A stretch of 32,096 nt of DNA from Affinirhizobium lemnae. Lineage in GTDB: Bacteria > Pseudomonadota > Alphaproteobacteria > Rhizobiales > Rhizobiaceae. Both the position numbers and the translations under genes were made by a program. Of this stretch, positions 16,276 to 25,051 are shown in pieces (position 1 is the stretch's first letter; each line of letters begins with the position of its first letter). The stretch is from contig NZ_JALJQZ010000043.1 in the NCBI RefSeq assembly GCF_022968395.1, positions 1 through 32,096 of the forward strand, given 5' to 3'. The notes below the pieces were generated by a model. The model was not told where the DNA came from and searched no databases. It saw only the letters and a program-made list of their open reading frames with translations.

Positions 16276-17709
16276 TCAGGCCTTGATCGCGAGGCGGATG
16301 CCACCCCAATGCCTGCCATTGACGGTGATCGGTGCAGATATATCCTTCATAAGGACAAAGACGCCACCGCCCATGTCTCGGCGATAGGTCTGCATCAGGA
16401 AGGGTTCCTTGCCTCGCCCAGCAGCCAAACCAACGCGATCATTGAAGATACGGCGATTACGGCAGTTCGCCGTGTTCCACGTCACATCTCCCGGCCTTTG
16501 AGGCTGGGCAAACTTGCGGTTATGGGTTGGCAAGTATCCGTTCTCATCGACGGCTGCGCAAAATGCGATGCGCTCATCGCTGGACGCCACGCGCTCCTGT
16601 ATGGTCGGAAGCACAGCGTCGGTGAATTCCGTGAACCGCGTCATGTATTGCACTGGATCAGTGCCACGGATCGGCTGGTAGTTGCGGTCGAACAGCGCTC
16701 CCATATCGATGCGACCGGAACGCACCGCATCCTCGAATGCGCGGCTCACCTCCTGCGCCACGGACATGACGGTGCGGATGTAGGGCATGTCGGGCGTCTC
16801 GATACCGGTACTGGCAACGGCCTGGATCATGCGCTCCGAAATGTTAACCACGTCATTGACCCGAGCCGACGTCGCCTGGAGCTGGTCGTTAGACTTCAGT
16901 ATCGCATTCGCAGCCACGGCAATCGTTGTCGCGAATTCGCTGCACTGACGGTCGACGGACTCGGTAGTATGGGCTAGAGAAGATGCGCTATCCAGAATAC
17001 GCGCCATGACGGATTCCACCTCATGGAACGAACCCTGCACCTCCTTGGAGGTGGATCGTACCCCTTCGGCAGAGGTTCGCGCGCCTTCACCCGCTTTTAT
17101 CAGCATCTCGATGCGCTCGCCGAGCTTCTGCAGGGTCTGCTGGATCGAGGACGTCGTTTGCGAGGTCTGGAGCGATAGCGCCCGAACTTCCGCTGCAACA
17201 ACGGCGAACCCCTTGCCGGCGTCGCCCGCGCGTGCCGCCTCGATTGCTGCATTTAACGCTAGAAGATTGGTCTGGCGCGCGATTGTCCCGATGTCTTCGG
17301 CCAATCGTCCAACCTCGCTGAGCGCTGACGAAAAGGATCTGATTTCGGTTCCGATTTCCTGCGAGGCTGTGACCATGTCGTCAATGGCATGGATGGAGCC
17401 GTCCAATTGCTTTGCCTGCACGCCCAGTACTTCGCGCGCACTTGTTGCCAGACTGTCTGTCTCACCGAGCGAAGATGCGATCTGACGATTGGTCTGCGCC
17501 ATCGCTTGGGCCGCATCCGTCATCCGCCTTAGCAGCGCGGCATGCTCGCCGGACTGGCCGGCAGTATCCTGTAGTGCACCTGCAATATCGACGAGGTGAA
17601 CGCCGAGATCTGAGGCTTCTGCGGCGAGCCGTGACACAGCATGGCGAAGCGTATTGTCCGCCGCGACATTTTCTTCAAAGTTCGAAGCATGCTGTATAGA
17701 TGCGACCAC
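16276..17709 (-). CDS. Soluble methyl-accepting chemotaxis protein with C-terminal sensory domain
   Basis: This 477-residue chemoreceptor has no transmembrane helix. The N-terminal three-quarters is a coiled-coil signalling domain whose tip (about 138-185, TIARQTNLLALNAAIEAARAG and following GKGFAVVAAEVRAL) binds CheA and CheW. The last 150 residues form a sensory-type domain with LFDRNYQPI, CAAVDENGYLPTHN, RNRRIFNDRVG and GGVFVLMKDISAPI, so the sensor follows the signalling part, the reverse of classical receptors. The start is GTG (17707-17709) with GGGAG 6 bases ahead. It stands alone, away from a che operon. The ligand is unknown; an intracellular metabolic signal is the natural guess. 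Confidence 0.9.
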   Translation of the reverse strand: MVASIQHASNFEENVAADNTLRHAVSRLAAEASDLGVHLVDIAGALQDTAGQSGEHAALLRRMTDAAQAMAQTNRQIASSLGETDSLATSAREVLGVQAKQLDGSIHAIDDMVTASQEIGTEIRSFSSALSEVGRLAEDIGTIARQTNLLALNAAIEAARAGDAGKGFAVVAAEVRALSLQTSQTTSSIQQTLQKLGERIEMLIKAGEGARTSAEGVRSTSKEVQGSFHEVESVMARILDSASSLAHTTESVDRQCSEFATTIAVAANAILKSNDQLQATSARVNDVVNISERMIQAVASTGIETPDMPYIRTVMSVAQEVSRAFEDAVRSGRIDMGALFDRNYQPIRGTDPVQYMTRFTEFTDAVLPTIQERVASSDERIAFCAAVDENGYLPTHNRKFAQPQRPGDVTWNTANCRNRRIFNDRVGLAAGRGKEPFLMQTYRRDMGGGVFVLMKDISAPITVNGRHWGGIRLAIKA

Positions 17710-17802
17710 GCGATTCTCCCTGAGCTATCGGAAGTATCGGTTGCGATGGTTAAAGCTCAGTGTACCGATGGCCATAACATCGTAAATAATGAAGATATCT
17801 CG

Positions 17803-17833
17803 AAAAACAGAAAAGCCGCGACGGGCGCGGCTT
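17803..17833 (-). terminator. Rho-independent terminator of the 54-residue small gene
   Basis: AAGCCGCG (17813-17820) and CGCGGCTT (17826-17833) form a perfect 8-bp stem with a 5-base loop. On the minus strand it is followed by TTCTGTTTTTCG. It ends the small gene at 17866-18030 and isolates it from the chemoreceptor gene downstream. Confidence 0.88.
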
Positions 17834-17865
17834 GCATTCGTGAGCAACACTGAGACGGCCAGATA

Positions 17866-18030
17866 TCAGCTGCGATCGAAAGCCTTGGGGTCGATACCCA
17901 GCGTTACAAGATCGCGCTTCAGCGGCTTGCGGCCAGCCTCAACGGCGGCGGAAGCGGAAGCGGCGGCACCAAAAACAGCAATCGCACGACCAATGAAACC
18001 ACCGCGCATTCTGTTTGTGTTCGTAGACAT
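17866..18030 (-). CDS. Small hypothetical protein, 54 residues
   Basis: This is a real small gene: the ATG at 18028-18030 has AAAGGAGAG as a strong ribosome site 5 bases ahead, and a clean intrinsic terminator follows 33 bases after the stop. A longer reading frame from 18090 would place that site inside the gene. The product is basic, with a short Ala/Gly-rich hydrophobic stretch (GGFIGRAIAVFGAAASASAAV, residues 10-30) and a C-terminal part KRDLVTLGIDPKAF. The hydrophobic segment is marginal for a membrane helix. I do not recognise the family. A possible promoter is TTGCAA (18078-18083) and GATATC (18055-18060), 17 bases apart. Confidence 0.72.
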   Translation of the reverse strand: MSTNTNRMRGGFIGRAIAVFGAAASASAAVEAGRKPLKRDLVTLGIDPKAFDRS

Positions 18031-18104
18031 TTTTCTCTCCTTTTGTCTAAACAAGATATCGGTACTGGAGGCTCTTTTTGCAAGGCACAAGAGAAGATGG
18101 GAGC

Positions 18105-18121
18105 CATGCGATTATCGCATG
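18105..18121. promoter_or_regulatory. 17-bp palindrome A between the small gene and the ArsC-like gene
   Basis: CATGCGATTATCGCATG has perfect 7-base arms around TTA. With palindrome B at 18125-18141 it forms a pair of 17-bp elements whose centres lie 20 bases apart, about two helical turns. The pair sits between divergent genes, so a dimeric regulator binding twice is a plausible reading. No known consensus was recognised. Confidence 0.5.
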
Positions 18122-18124
18122 TCC

Positions 18125-18141
18125 GGTAAATAAGCTTTACC
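18125..18141. promoter_or_regulatory. 17-bp palindrome B between the small gene and the ArsC-like gene
   Basis: GGTAAATAAGCTTTACC has perfect 6-base arms around a 5-base spacer. Its sequence differs from palindrome A although length and spacing match, so the two may instead be tandem RNA stems in the leader of the ArsC-like gene, whose ATG is 58 bases away. Confidence 0.45.
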
Positions 18142-18198
18142 ATTTGATCATTCCTGCGGCATTCTACGCACCAGAATCGCACCAGGAGAAAGGCAGCC

Positions 18199-18552
18199 AT
18201 GATCACCATCTTCGGCATCAAAAACTGCGACACCATGAAGAAGGCGCGCAACTGGCTGGACAATCACGGTGTCGGCTATCGCTTCCACGACTACAAATCG
18301 GAAGGGATCGATGAGGCACATCTTGCCAAATGGATTGCATCCGAAGGTCTTGACGTTGTTTTGAACCGCGCAGGCACAACGTTCCGGAAGTTGACCGACG
18401 AAGACAAAGCCAACTTAAGCGAAGACAAGGCAATCGCATTGATGATTGCGCAGCCCTCCCTGATCAAGCGTCCTGTTCTGGAGGCCAACGGCGCCATCAC
18501 CATCGGCTTCAAGCCAGAGCTCTACGAGGCTCTTTTCTCGTCCTCTCGTTGA
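18199..18552 (+). CDS. ArsC/Spx-family thioredoxin-fold protein (YffB-like)
   Basis: This 117-residue protein has an ArsC-like thioredoxin fold. A single cysteine, C10 in FGIKNCDTMKKARNWL, takes the place of the nucleophile, and RNRAGTTFRKL-like and LIKRPVLE motifs of the family follow (here LNRAGTTFRKL, SLIKRPVLE). With one cysteine and no ars genes nearby it is more like E. coli YffB, a glutathione-dependent reductase-like protein of uncertain substrate, than a working arsenate reductase. GGAGAAAGG precedes the ATG. A YbaK-type gene follows after 13 bases, so the two probably share a transcript. Confidence 0.88.
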   Translation: MITIFGIKNCDTMKKARNWLDNHGVGYRFHDYKSEGIDEAHLAKWIASEGLDVVLNRAGTTFRKLTDEDKANLSEDKAIALMIAQPSLIKRPVLEANGAITIGFKPELYEALFSSSR

Positions 18553-18565
18553 TCCCGAGGTTGCG

Positions 18566-19045
18566 ATGTCCAAGAATACACGCGCGACGCAGACCCTTGA
18601 GAAGACTGGCATCACCTTTACCGTCCACACCTATGATTACGATCCCAATGCGGAGCGGGTCGGGCTTCAGGCGGCGGAAGCCATCGGTGAAGAGCCGCAC
18701 CGGGTGCTCAAGACTCTGATGGCAGAGGTCGATGGGAAGCCGGTCTGCGTGGTCGTGCCGTCTGACCGCGAGGTTTCGATGAAAAAACTGGCGGCTGCGT
18801 TCGGTGGCAAATCCGCAGCCATGATGAAACCCGCCCTGGCGGAAAAGGCGACCGGCTACGTCGTTGGCGGCATAAGCCCCTTCGGACAGAAGAAGCAGGT
18901 TCCGACTGCAATCGAGGAGGCCGCGATGAACGAACCGCTGGTTTATATGAATGGCGGCCAGCGCGGGCTGCAGGTGCGCCTTGCGCCAACAGATGCACAG
19001 CGCGCACTCAACGCGATCATCGCCTCCGTCATTGCAGAGCGTTGA
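18566..19045 (+). CDS. ybaK: YbaK/EbsC-type aminoacyl-tRNA deacylase (Cys-tRNA(Pro))
   Basis: This is a 159-residue single-domain trans-editing enzyme. The fold is that of the ProRS editing domain, with K49 in HRVLKTLM as the conserved catalytic lysine, and VVVPSDREVSMKKLA and GGISPFGQKK typical of YbaK. It hydrolyses Cys-tRNA(Pro) made in error by prolyl-tRNA synthetase. The length is the family norm. It lies 13 bases after the ArsC-like gene, and an aminopeptidase gene follows 46 bases later. The gene symbol is by family resemblance. Confidence 0.9.
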   Translation: MSKNTRATQTLEKTGITFTVHTYDYDPNAERVGLQAAEAIGEEPHRVLKTLMAEVDGKPVCVVVPSDREVSMKKLAAAFGGKSAAMMKPALAEKATGYVVGGISPFGQKKQVPTAIEEAAMNEPLVYMNGGQRGLQVRLAPTDAQRALNAIIASVIAER

Positions 19046-19091
19046 GGCCCGGCCTATCTCCTATGAATATCATCTTGAAAGCAGGCAGCAC

Positions 19092-20345
19092 ATGACCCTT
19101 CACACCGAGATCAAGAGCCCCGTCGACCCCATCAAATTGGAAAAGCTGGCAGAGGTCGCCGTCAAGGTCGGCCTTCAATTGCAGCAGGGGCAGGATCTGG
19201 TTATGACGGCGCCGCTGGCGGCCCTTCCCCTTGTCCGCCTCATCACAAAGCATGCCTACAGCGCGGGCGCCGGTATCGTATCCACGTTTTATTCGGATGA
19301 AGAAACGACGCTTGCGCGCTTCCGTTACGGACAGGATGCGAGCTTCGACAAGGCAGCCGACTGGCTCTACGAAGGTATGGCCAAAGCCTATGCGGGAGGC
19401 GCTGCGCGTCTCGCCATCTCCGGCGACAACCCCATGATGCTGGCCAACGAGGATCCGGAGAAGGTTGCTCGCGCCAACAAGGCAACATCCATTGCCTACA
19501 AACCAGCTTTGGAGAAGATTTCCAACTTCGACATCAACTGGCACATCTGCTCCTATCCGAACCCGGCCTGGGCACGACAGGTCTTCCCGGACCTTCCTGA
19601 AGAAGAAGCCGTCCACAAACTGGCGGAAGCGATTTTCGCGGCTTCGCGCATCAACACCCCTGATCCGATCGCTGCCTGGGCAGAGCACAATGCCAATCTG
19701 AAAAAGCGCTCCAGCTGGCTGAACACCGAACGTTTCTCGGCGCTGCACTTTTCCGGCCCTGGCACTGACCTGACCGTCGGTCTCGCAGATGGTCACGAGT
19801 GGCATGGCGGCGCGTCTAAGGCCAAGAACGGGGTCATCTGCAACCCGAACATACCGACCGAAGAAGTGTTTACGACACCACATGCCCTGAAGGTTGAAGG
19901 CACCGTTTCCTCCACCAAGCCTCTCTCGCATCAGGGTACGCTGATCGACAATATCCAGGTGCGTTTCGAGGCGGGTCGCATCGTTGAAGCCAAGGCTTCT
20001 AAGGGCGAAGGTGTTCTGAACAAGGTGCTGGATACGGATGAAGGTGCGCGCCGCTTAGGCGAAGTGGCGCTGGTACCGCATTCGTCGCCGATCTCGGCAT
20101 CGGGTGTGCTGTTCTACAACACGCTGTTCGACGAAAACGCCTCCTGCCATATCGCACTTGGCCAATGCTACTCGAAATGCTTCCTCGACGGCGCATCTCT
20201 GTCACCGGAGCAGATCAAGGCTCAGGGCGGCAATTCCTCGCTCATCCATATCGACTGGATGATTGGCTCCGATCAGGTCGACATCGATGGCCTGCGCGAA
20301 GACGGCAGTCGCGTACCCGTCATGCGCAAGGGTGAATGGGCGTAA
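19092..20345 (+). CDS. M29 family metallo-aminopeptidase (AmpS/aminopeptidase T type)
   Basis: This 417-residue cytoplasmic dinuclear metallopeptidase removes N-terminal residues from peptides. The ligand set known from aminopeptidase T and AmpS can be followed: E257 in NIPTEEVF, E324 in RLGEVALV, H353 and Y360 in SCHIALGQCYSKC, H386 and D388 in LIHIDWMIG. Spacing is close to AmpS throughout. The start at 19092 gives the normal family N-terminus; the frame stays open 141 bases upstream but would overlap the YbaK gene. The ribosome site (AGGCAG) is weak. A GC stem (20366-20371 with 20382-20387) lies between its stop and the convergent xseA, without a U-tract. Confidence 0.93.
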   Translation: MTLHTEIKSPVDPIKLEKLAEVAVKVGLQLQQGQDLVMTAPLAALPLVRLITKHAYSAGAGIVSTFYSDEETTLARFRYGQDASFDKAADWLYEGMAKAYAGGAARLAISGDNPMMLANEDPEKVARANKATSIAYKPALEKISNFDINWHICSYPNPAWARQVFPDLPEEEAVHKLAEAIFAASRINTPDPIAAWAEHNANLKKRSSWLNTERFSALHFSGPGTDLTVGLADGHEWHGGASKAKNGVICNPNIPTEEVFTTPHALKVEGTVSSTKPLSHQGTLIDNIQVRFEAGRIVEAKASKGEGVLNKVLDTDEGARRLGEVALVPHSSPISASGVLFYNTLFDENASCHIALGQCYSKCFLDGASLSPEQIKAQGGNSSLIHIDWMIGSDQVDIDGLREDGSRVPVMRKGEWA

Positions 20346-20388
20346 AGCAATCCGGCAAACGATGTGCGAGCGGCTCGGGCTGCTCGCG

Positions 20389-21999
20389 CTAAAACAGGAA
20401 ACCCTGTTCCGGTCCTTTAGCGGAAGCCGATTTGGCTACTCGCTTGCGCGCTACCGGCGCTTCAGGCAATGGCGTAGATGTGGGGGGCTCACTTCCCTCC
20501 ACCGCACTTGCGCTAATCCGTCCATCTGCAAATTCGACGGACAGCATTTGTCCGGCAGCGACATTGGCGGCCCGCGTCAATGGTCGATCATCCTCACCGC
20601 GAATGACAGCATAGCCGCGTTTCAGAACATTCTTGTAGGACAGAGATTGCAGCATCCGGTCATGGGCCAGCACAGCAGCAGTCCGCCTCGACAGCGCATG
20701 GACCAAGGCCGTATCTGCATGCCGGATCAAGGATTGAAGGTTCAGACGGTCGCGTTCGATCTGCCCGCTCAGCCTCTGCGGCAGGGAGAGAAGGCTGACC
20801 TCCGCCTTGGCCAGCCGGCTTCGCTCGCGCAGCAGATGCCGCTCCAGGCAGCGATCCTTGCGCAAGACCTGCTCTGCAATACGCCGGCGACCATCCGCAA
20901 TGCGACCGGAAAGAAGTTCCAGCCGCAAGCCCGCCGTCGCCCGTTCCATAATCCGGCGCTTGGCAAGTGTGGTTCTCTCCAAACCTCGACCCAGTCCGGC
21001 AGACGCCTCATCAAAACGTCGGCGCGGCAAGGCCAGCAGTTGATCAAGAGAGGGTAGCGCCCGCACCAGAGCCCGCAGGTTCTGCCGACGGCTGTCCATC
21101 TGACGCGAAGAACTGCCACGAAGCCGTGCCGCAAGATTGGAAATCTGCGCATCGAGATCGGCCTTTACCGGAACCGCCATTTCGGCAGCCCCGGTCGGCG
21201 TTGGCGCTCGCACATCGGCGGCGTAATCGATCAACGTCCAGTCGGTTTCGTGACCCACAGCAGAAATGAGCGGAATCTCGCTGTCCGCCGCAGCGCGCAC
21301 GACAGCCTCGTCGTTGAAGCTCCAGAGATCCTCAAGGCTGCCGCCACCGCGGGCAACGATCAGGACATCGGGCCTGCGAACCGCACCCAAGGGATCAAGG
21401 GCATTGAAGCCGCGGATCGCGTTGGCAACCTCGTCGCCGGATCCCTCCCCCTGCACTGTGACGGGCCAGACCACGACATGCACCGGAAAGCGGTCGGTGA
21501 TGCGGTGAAGAATATCGCGAATGACGGCGCCGGTTGGTGACGTGACGACGCCGATCACCTTGGGCATGAAGGGGAGCCGCCGCTTGCGCGCCGGATCGAA
21601 AAGCCCTTCAGCGCCAAGTTTGCGCTTGCGCTCTTCCAGCAGCGCCATCAGCGCACCGGCCCCTGCGGGCTCCAGTGTCTCGATGACGATCTGATATTTT
21701 GACGAGCCGGGGAAGGTCGTGACCTTGCCGGTCGCGATCACCTCCATGCCCTCTTCCGGGCGAAACTTCAGCTTGGAGAAGGACCCTTTCCAGATCACTG
21801 CATCAATGCGCGCCTTGTCGTCCTTCAGGGCGAAATAGGCATGACCGGACGAATGGGGGCCACGATAGCCGGAAATCTCGCCGCGCACGCGCACATGATC
21901 GAACGCGGTTTCAACGGTACGCTTGATTGAGCCGGAGAGTTCCGACACCGAAATTTCGGCCAGGTTCGTCGGCTGATCAGAGAAAAGGGATCTGCTCAT
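20389..21999 (-). CDS. xseA: Exodeoxyribonuclease VII large subunit
   Basis: This is the catalytic subunit of exonuclease VII, which degrades single-stranded DNA from both ends together with the small subunit XseB. The 536 residues comprise an N-terminal OB fold (about 12-110, with GHAYFALKDDKA and IWKGSF), the catalytic core (GVVTSPTGAVIRDI, VARGGGSLEDLW, SAVGHETDWTLIDYAADVRAPTPTGAAE), a long coiled coil (about 280-430) and a C-terminal segment YKNVLKRGYAVIRGEDDRPL. The 80-90 extra C-terminal residues compared with E. coli are common in rhizobia. xseB is not adjacent. AGGG lies close to the ATG, and a weak 6-bp stem (22019-22024 with 22032-22037) precedes it. Confidence 0.95.
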   Translation of the reverse strand: MSRSLFSDQPTNLAEISVSELSGSIKRTVETAFDHVRVRGEISGYRGPHSSGHAYFALKDDKARIDAVIWKGSFSKLKFRPEEGMEVIATGKVTTFPGSSKYQIVIETLEPAGAGALMALLEERKRKLGAEGLFDPARKRRLPFMPKVIGVVTSPTGAVIRDILHRITDRFPVHVVVWPVTVQGEGSGDEVANAIRGFNALDPLGAVRRPDVLIVARGGGSLEDLWSFNDEAVVRAAADSEIPLISAVGHETDWTLIDYAADVRAPTPTGAAEMAVPVKADLDAQISNLAARLRGSSSRQMDSRRQNLRALVRALPSLDQLLALPRRRFDEASAGLGRGLERTTLAKRRIMERATAGLRLELLSGRIADGRRRIAEQVLRKDRCLERHLLRERSRLAKAEVSLLSLPQRLSGQIERDRLNLQSLIRHADTALVHALSRRTAAVLAHDRMLQSLSYKNVLKRGYAVIRGEDDRPLTRAANVAAGQMLSVEFADGRISASAVEGSEPPTSTPLPEAPVARKRVAKSASAKGPEQGFLF

Positions 22000-22064
22000 A
22001 GGCCCTATCTATCGTATCCGGATGTGATTTTCATCCGACCGCGATGGATTGTCCTGCACTTTTC

Positions 22065-23915
22065 TTATGGGCGAACGGTGTAAATGCGGAAATGTGACCC
22101 TTCCTTCGCGGGTTGAGGCTGAAGGAAATCGGGAACATTGCCCTTGGCAAGCTGCGCATAGAGGCCTTGCGGGTTCACCTTCATAAGGTTTCGGGTCTGC
22201 GGATCACCCGCACAGAAAGCAAGAACTGTTACCTTCGCGCCTTTCAGGAAAGCCTCCGCCTCGTCGGGCCTGGACAGTCCGATGTGAAGCTCGGTCAGCA
22301 TGCCTGCCTGATTGCGATGGTATGGCGCACTCAAAACCCGGTGCGGCGTATAACGAAGAATGGTAGCGCCACTATCGGAGGGGGCAGCGACGACGCCCAT
22401 GGGATAGCCCGCAAGCGCAAGGCCATCGGCGCTCGATCGGCAGTCGGCTTCACCCTCCATGCTGCTGTTGTCCTTGTATAAAATCGTTTTGAAACTGAAC
22501 GCTTCCCTTACTCCATTCATCGCGACGGAACCGAACAAGGCCCAAACAACGGGAACGGAAAACAGAGCGGCGAGAATGTAGGCCAGGCCTGCATTCATGT
22601 TTTCAGGCTCGGCATTGGAATGGCGCTTCAGGTCGCTGATCAACAACGAAAGCGGAAGGATGGTCAAGGCATTGGTGATGGCGGCGCCACGGACCTGCAC
22701 GAGAGAAATCAGCCATGCGGTTCCAATAAGCGCCAGAAGCAGCAGATGCGCCTCTGCTCTGTCCTTCTGGATGATCCTGAACACGCAAACGGCCACAGCA
22801 AACAGACCGACGAGATAAAAGGCTCCAAAAGTATCCGGCGATGTCGCCAGCAGTGTACGGGCCGACTGCGCTTCCGTCGTGTTATCGAGCCACAGCTCCA
22901 CCAGCATAGGGTCGAGATTGGCAAGCGGATTTCCAAGACATTGCGGGGCGATCAACAACCCCGTCGCCAGAACGGCGACCCCGATGAGCGCCACGGCAAC
23001 AATCCGCTGCCTGAGCGTCACCAGACCGGTCAGACGTCCGGCCAGGAAAAGCCCGGCGCCGCCAACGGCTGAAAGCGAATAGAAGCCAAGCGACAGGTTA
23101 TCGCAGGTTACCGCGCCATAGGCACTGGGCGGCACTGTTGCGAAGAAGAAGGCCGAGATGGAAAGGGCAAAGGCAAGTCCGAAGCTGCGCGCCGCCGGAG
23201 CGAATTCCTTGCCGTGCCAGCACCATTGCAAGGTCACGACCATGCAGCCGACGGCGACCACCGGTATGGTTTCGGCCCCGATGGCAATGGCAAAGGCTGC
23301 CGCAATACCCGCACACAGATGGCTTGAACCACTCCATCGCCTGTCCAGCAACATCGCCGTCATCACCATGAGCGTCGCCAGTTGTACGTTATGATGATCG
23401 ATGTTGCCGGGATAGAAGCGCTTCATCGTGAAGATGTAGAGGCAGGCCAAACCCAGCGAAATATGCATGGTGGGGATGCCGCCAAGCCGCCGACCGGCCA
23501 GACCGGCAGCCGCCAGGAGAACCACAGCGGTGGACAGTGGCCAGACAATGAGGGCGAGTGTCTCAGCTTCGATGGATGATCCCGTGAAGAGGGAAAAGAA
23601 ACGGATCAGGGCTGCGATCGGCAGATCGACAAAGCGCGACCAGTGCATCAGCGTGCCGCCCTCCAGACCCAGACGATACTGATGCAGGTCGAACCATCCC
23701 TGACCGTTCAACAGATCACGAACCTGAACGAGCCGTACCACATCATCATTGTCACCACCGACGTAATCAGTGGCGGTTGAAAGATGAAAGAACAGGATCA
23801 GGCCGATCAGAACGACCGCATAGACGAGGACGCTTGGCAGAAGCCGACTGAAAGTACCTTTCAGTTTGTGACGTTCATCGCCATGAAGGCCGCTTTCGCT
23901 CGTCCAGATGGTCAT
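22065..23915 (-). CDS. Large polytopic membrane protein, GT-C glycosyltransferase-like
   Basis: This 616-residue protein has about ten or more hydrophobic helices between 28 and 480 and a soluble C-terminal domain of about 120 residues. The first outer loop carries an acidic cluster GGDNDDVVRLVQVRDLL, followed by WFDLHQYRL and MHWSRFVDLPIAALI; a later loop has RFYPGNIDHHNVQL. Acidic motifs in the first periplasmic loop are the mark of GT-C enzymes, which move sugars from polyprenyl-phosphate donors at the outer face of the inner membrane. The family is inferred from this architecture and I cannot name a characterised member. It is divergent from a GT2 gene whose product could supply the donor. 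GGAGA lies 10 bases before the ATG. Confidence 0.68.
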   Translation of the reverse strand: MTIWTSESGLHGDERHKLKGTFSRLLPSVLVYAVVLIGLILFFHLSTATDYVGGDNDDVVRLVQVRDLLNGQGWFDLHQYRLGLEGGTLMHWSRFVDLPIAALIRFFSLFTGSSIEAETLALIVWPLSTAVVLLAAAGLAGRRLGGIPTMHISLGLACLYIFTMKRFYPGNIDHHNVQLATLMVMTAMLLDRRWSGSSHLCAGIAAAFAIAIGAETIPVVAVGCMVVTLQWCWHGKEFAPAARSFGLAFALSISAFFFATVPPSAYGAVTCDNLSLGFYSLSAVGGAGLFLAGRLTGLVTLRQRIVAVALIGVAVLATGLLIAPQCLGNPLANLDPMLVELWLDNTTEAQSARTLLATSPDTFGAFYLVGLFAVAVCVFRIIQKDRAEAHLLLLALIGTAWLISLVQVRGAAITNALTILPLSLLISDLKRHSNAEPENMNAGLAYILAALFSVPVVWALFGSVAMNGVREAFSFKTILYKDNSSMEGEADCRSSADGLALAGYPMGVVAAPSDSGATILRYTPHRVLSAPYHRNQAGMLTELHIGLSRPDEAEAFLKGAKVTVLAFCAGDPQTRNLMKVNPQGLYAQLAKGNVPDFLQPQPAKEGSHFRIYTVRP

Positions 23916-24058
23916 AATCGGTCAATCTCCGGCAACGGCATGCCACGTGATGCGCGGTCGAAACCTAGCCTTAACCTTCTCAAGAAATAGTAAAGCGCGA
24001 GCACCCGGCCCTTCTTCCGGCGTCGCCTCCATTTGCAGTGTACCGAGTAGATCAGATC

Positions 24059-25051
24059 ATGGATGATGCCGCATCGGGCGAACTGAAGATCGCCGTCCTT
24101 CTGCCTTGCTTCAACGAGGCTTCCACCATCGCATCCGTTGTCCAGGGTTTCAGGTCGGCTCTCCCCTCCGCCCGGATCTACGTCTACGACAACAATTCTA
24201 CCGATGGCACGGCACTCGCGGCCATGCTGGCAGGCGCCGAGGTGCGTCGAGAGCGGCGTCAGGGCAAGGGGCATGTGGTGCGCCGCATGTTCGCCGACAT
24301 CGAAGCCGATCTCTACATCATGGCAGATGGCGACGGCACCTACGCACCGGAAGATGCCGACGAACTGGTTCGAACGCTTCTGACCGAGCGCGTCGACATG
24401 GTTGTCGGAACCCGTCGCGGGGTGCATGCCGACGCAGGCCGCCAGGGACATGCGGCGGGCAACCGGTTGTTCAATCTTCTCTACCGGCAGATGTTTGGCT
24501 CGGATTTCACCGATATCTTTTCGGGCTACAGGATCTTCACGCGGCGTTTCGTCAAAAGCTTTCCGGCAGTTTCCGGCGGTTTCGAGATCGAAACGGAAAT
24601 GTCCGTTCACGCCTCCCGCCTGAAGCTGCCGGTGACGGAGCTTGAACTGGATTACGGGCGGCGGCCGGAGGGGTCGTTTTCGAAGCTCTCCACATTTCGG
24701 GATGGCTTTCGCATTCTTAGAATGTTCGCCATGCTGATGAAGGAAACGCGCCCGTTTGCCTTCTTCGCCGTGATTGCGGCCCTCTTCTGCTGCGCGGGCC
24801 TGCTGTTCTCGGCGCCGGTCCTCATCGAATATTTCGAGACGGGTCTTGTTCCGCGCATGCCGACCTGGGTTTTCTCACTCAGCCTTTATGGTCTGGGCTT
24901 CGTCTCCTTCGCAGCGGGCGTGATCCTGGATTCGGTTGCGCGAGGCCGAAATGAAGTGCTTCGGCTGAACTACATTAATCTGCCTTCCTTGTTTTCCGAA
25001 CGACAACGCTCCCCGGTTGCCGCCACTGAAGGGAAACGGGACGCCGCATGA
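24059..25051 (+). CDS. GT2 family glycosyltransferase, polyprenyl-phosphate sugar synthase type
   Basis: This 330-residue protein has a GT-A catalytic domain (about 1-220) and two C-terminal transmembrane helices (about 232-255 and 268-295). VLLPCFNEASTI, YDNNSTDGT, the metal site in MADGDGTY and FSGYRIFTRRFVKSFP are typical of dolichyl/undecaprenyl-phosphate mannose or glucose synthases. It probably loads a sugar from a nucleotide donor onto undecaprenyl phosphate at the inner face of the membrane. A GTG start at 24038 is also possible; neither has a clear ribosome site. The methyltransferase gene overlaps its end by 4 bases. Confidence 0.88.
   Translation: MDDAASGELKIAVLLPCFNEASTIASVVQGFRSALPSARIYVYDNNSTDGTALAAMLAGAEVRRERRQGKGHVVRRMFADIEADLYIMADGDGTYAPEDADELVRTLLTERVDMVVGTRRGVHADAGRQGHAAGNRLFNLLYRQMFGSDFTDIFSGYRIFTRRFVKSFPAVSGGFEIETEMSVHASRLKLPVTELELDYGRRPEGSFSKLSTFRDGFRILRMFAMLMKETRPFAFFAVIAALFCCAGLLFSAPVLIEYFETGLVPRMPTWVFSLSLYGLGFVSFAAGVILDSVARGRNEVLRLNYINLPSLFSERQRSPVAATEGKRDAA

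Noticed and set aside
18199..18552. Arsenate reductase (arsC) call
   Set aside because: The fold fits, but only one cysteine is present and no ars genes are nearby. A YffB/Spx-like label is safer.
20366..20409. Terminator between the convergent aminopeptidase and xseA genes
   Set aside because: A 6-bp GC stem (20366-20387) has no U-tract, and a second stem lies within the xseA coding end. Neither is convincing as a terminator.
24038..24058. GTG start for the GT2 gene 21 bases upstream
   Set aside because: It has no ribosome site, and the residues it adds have no counterpart in typical family N-termini. It remains possible.
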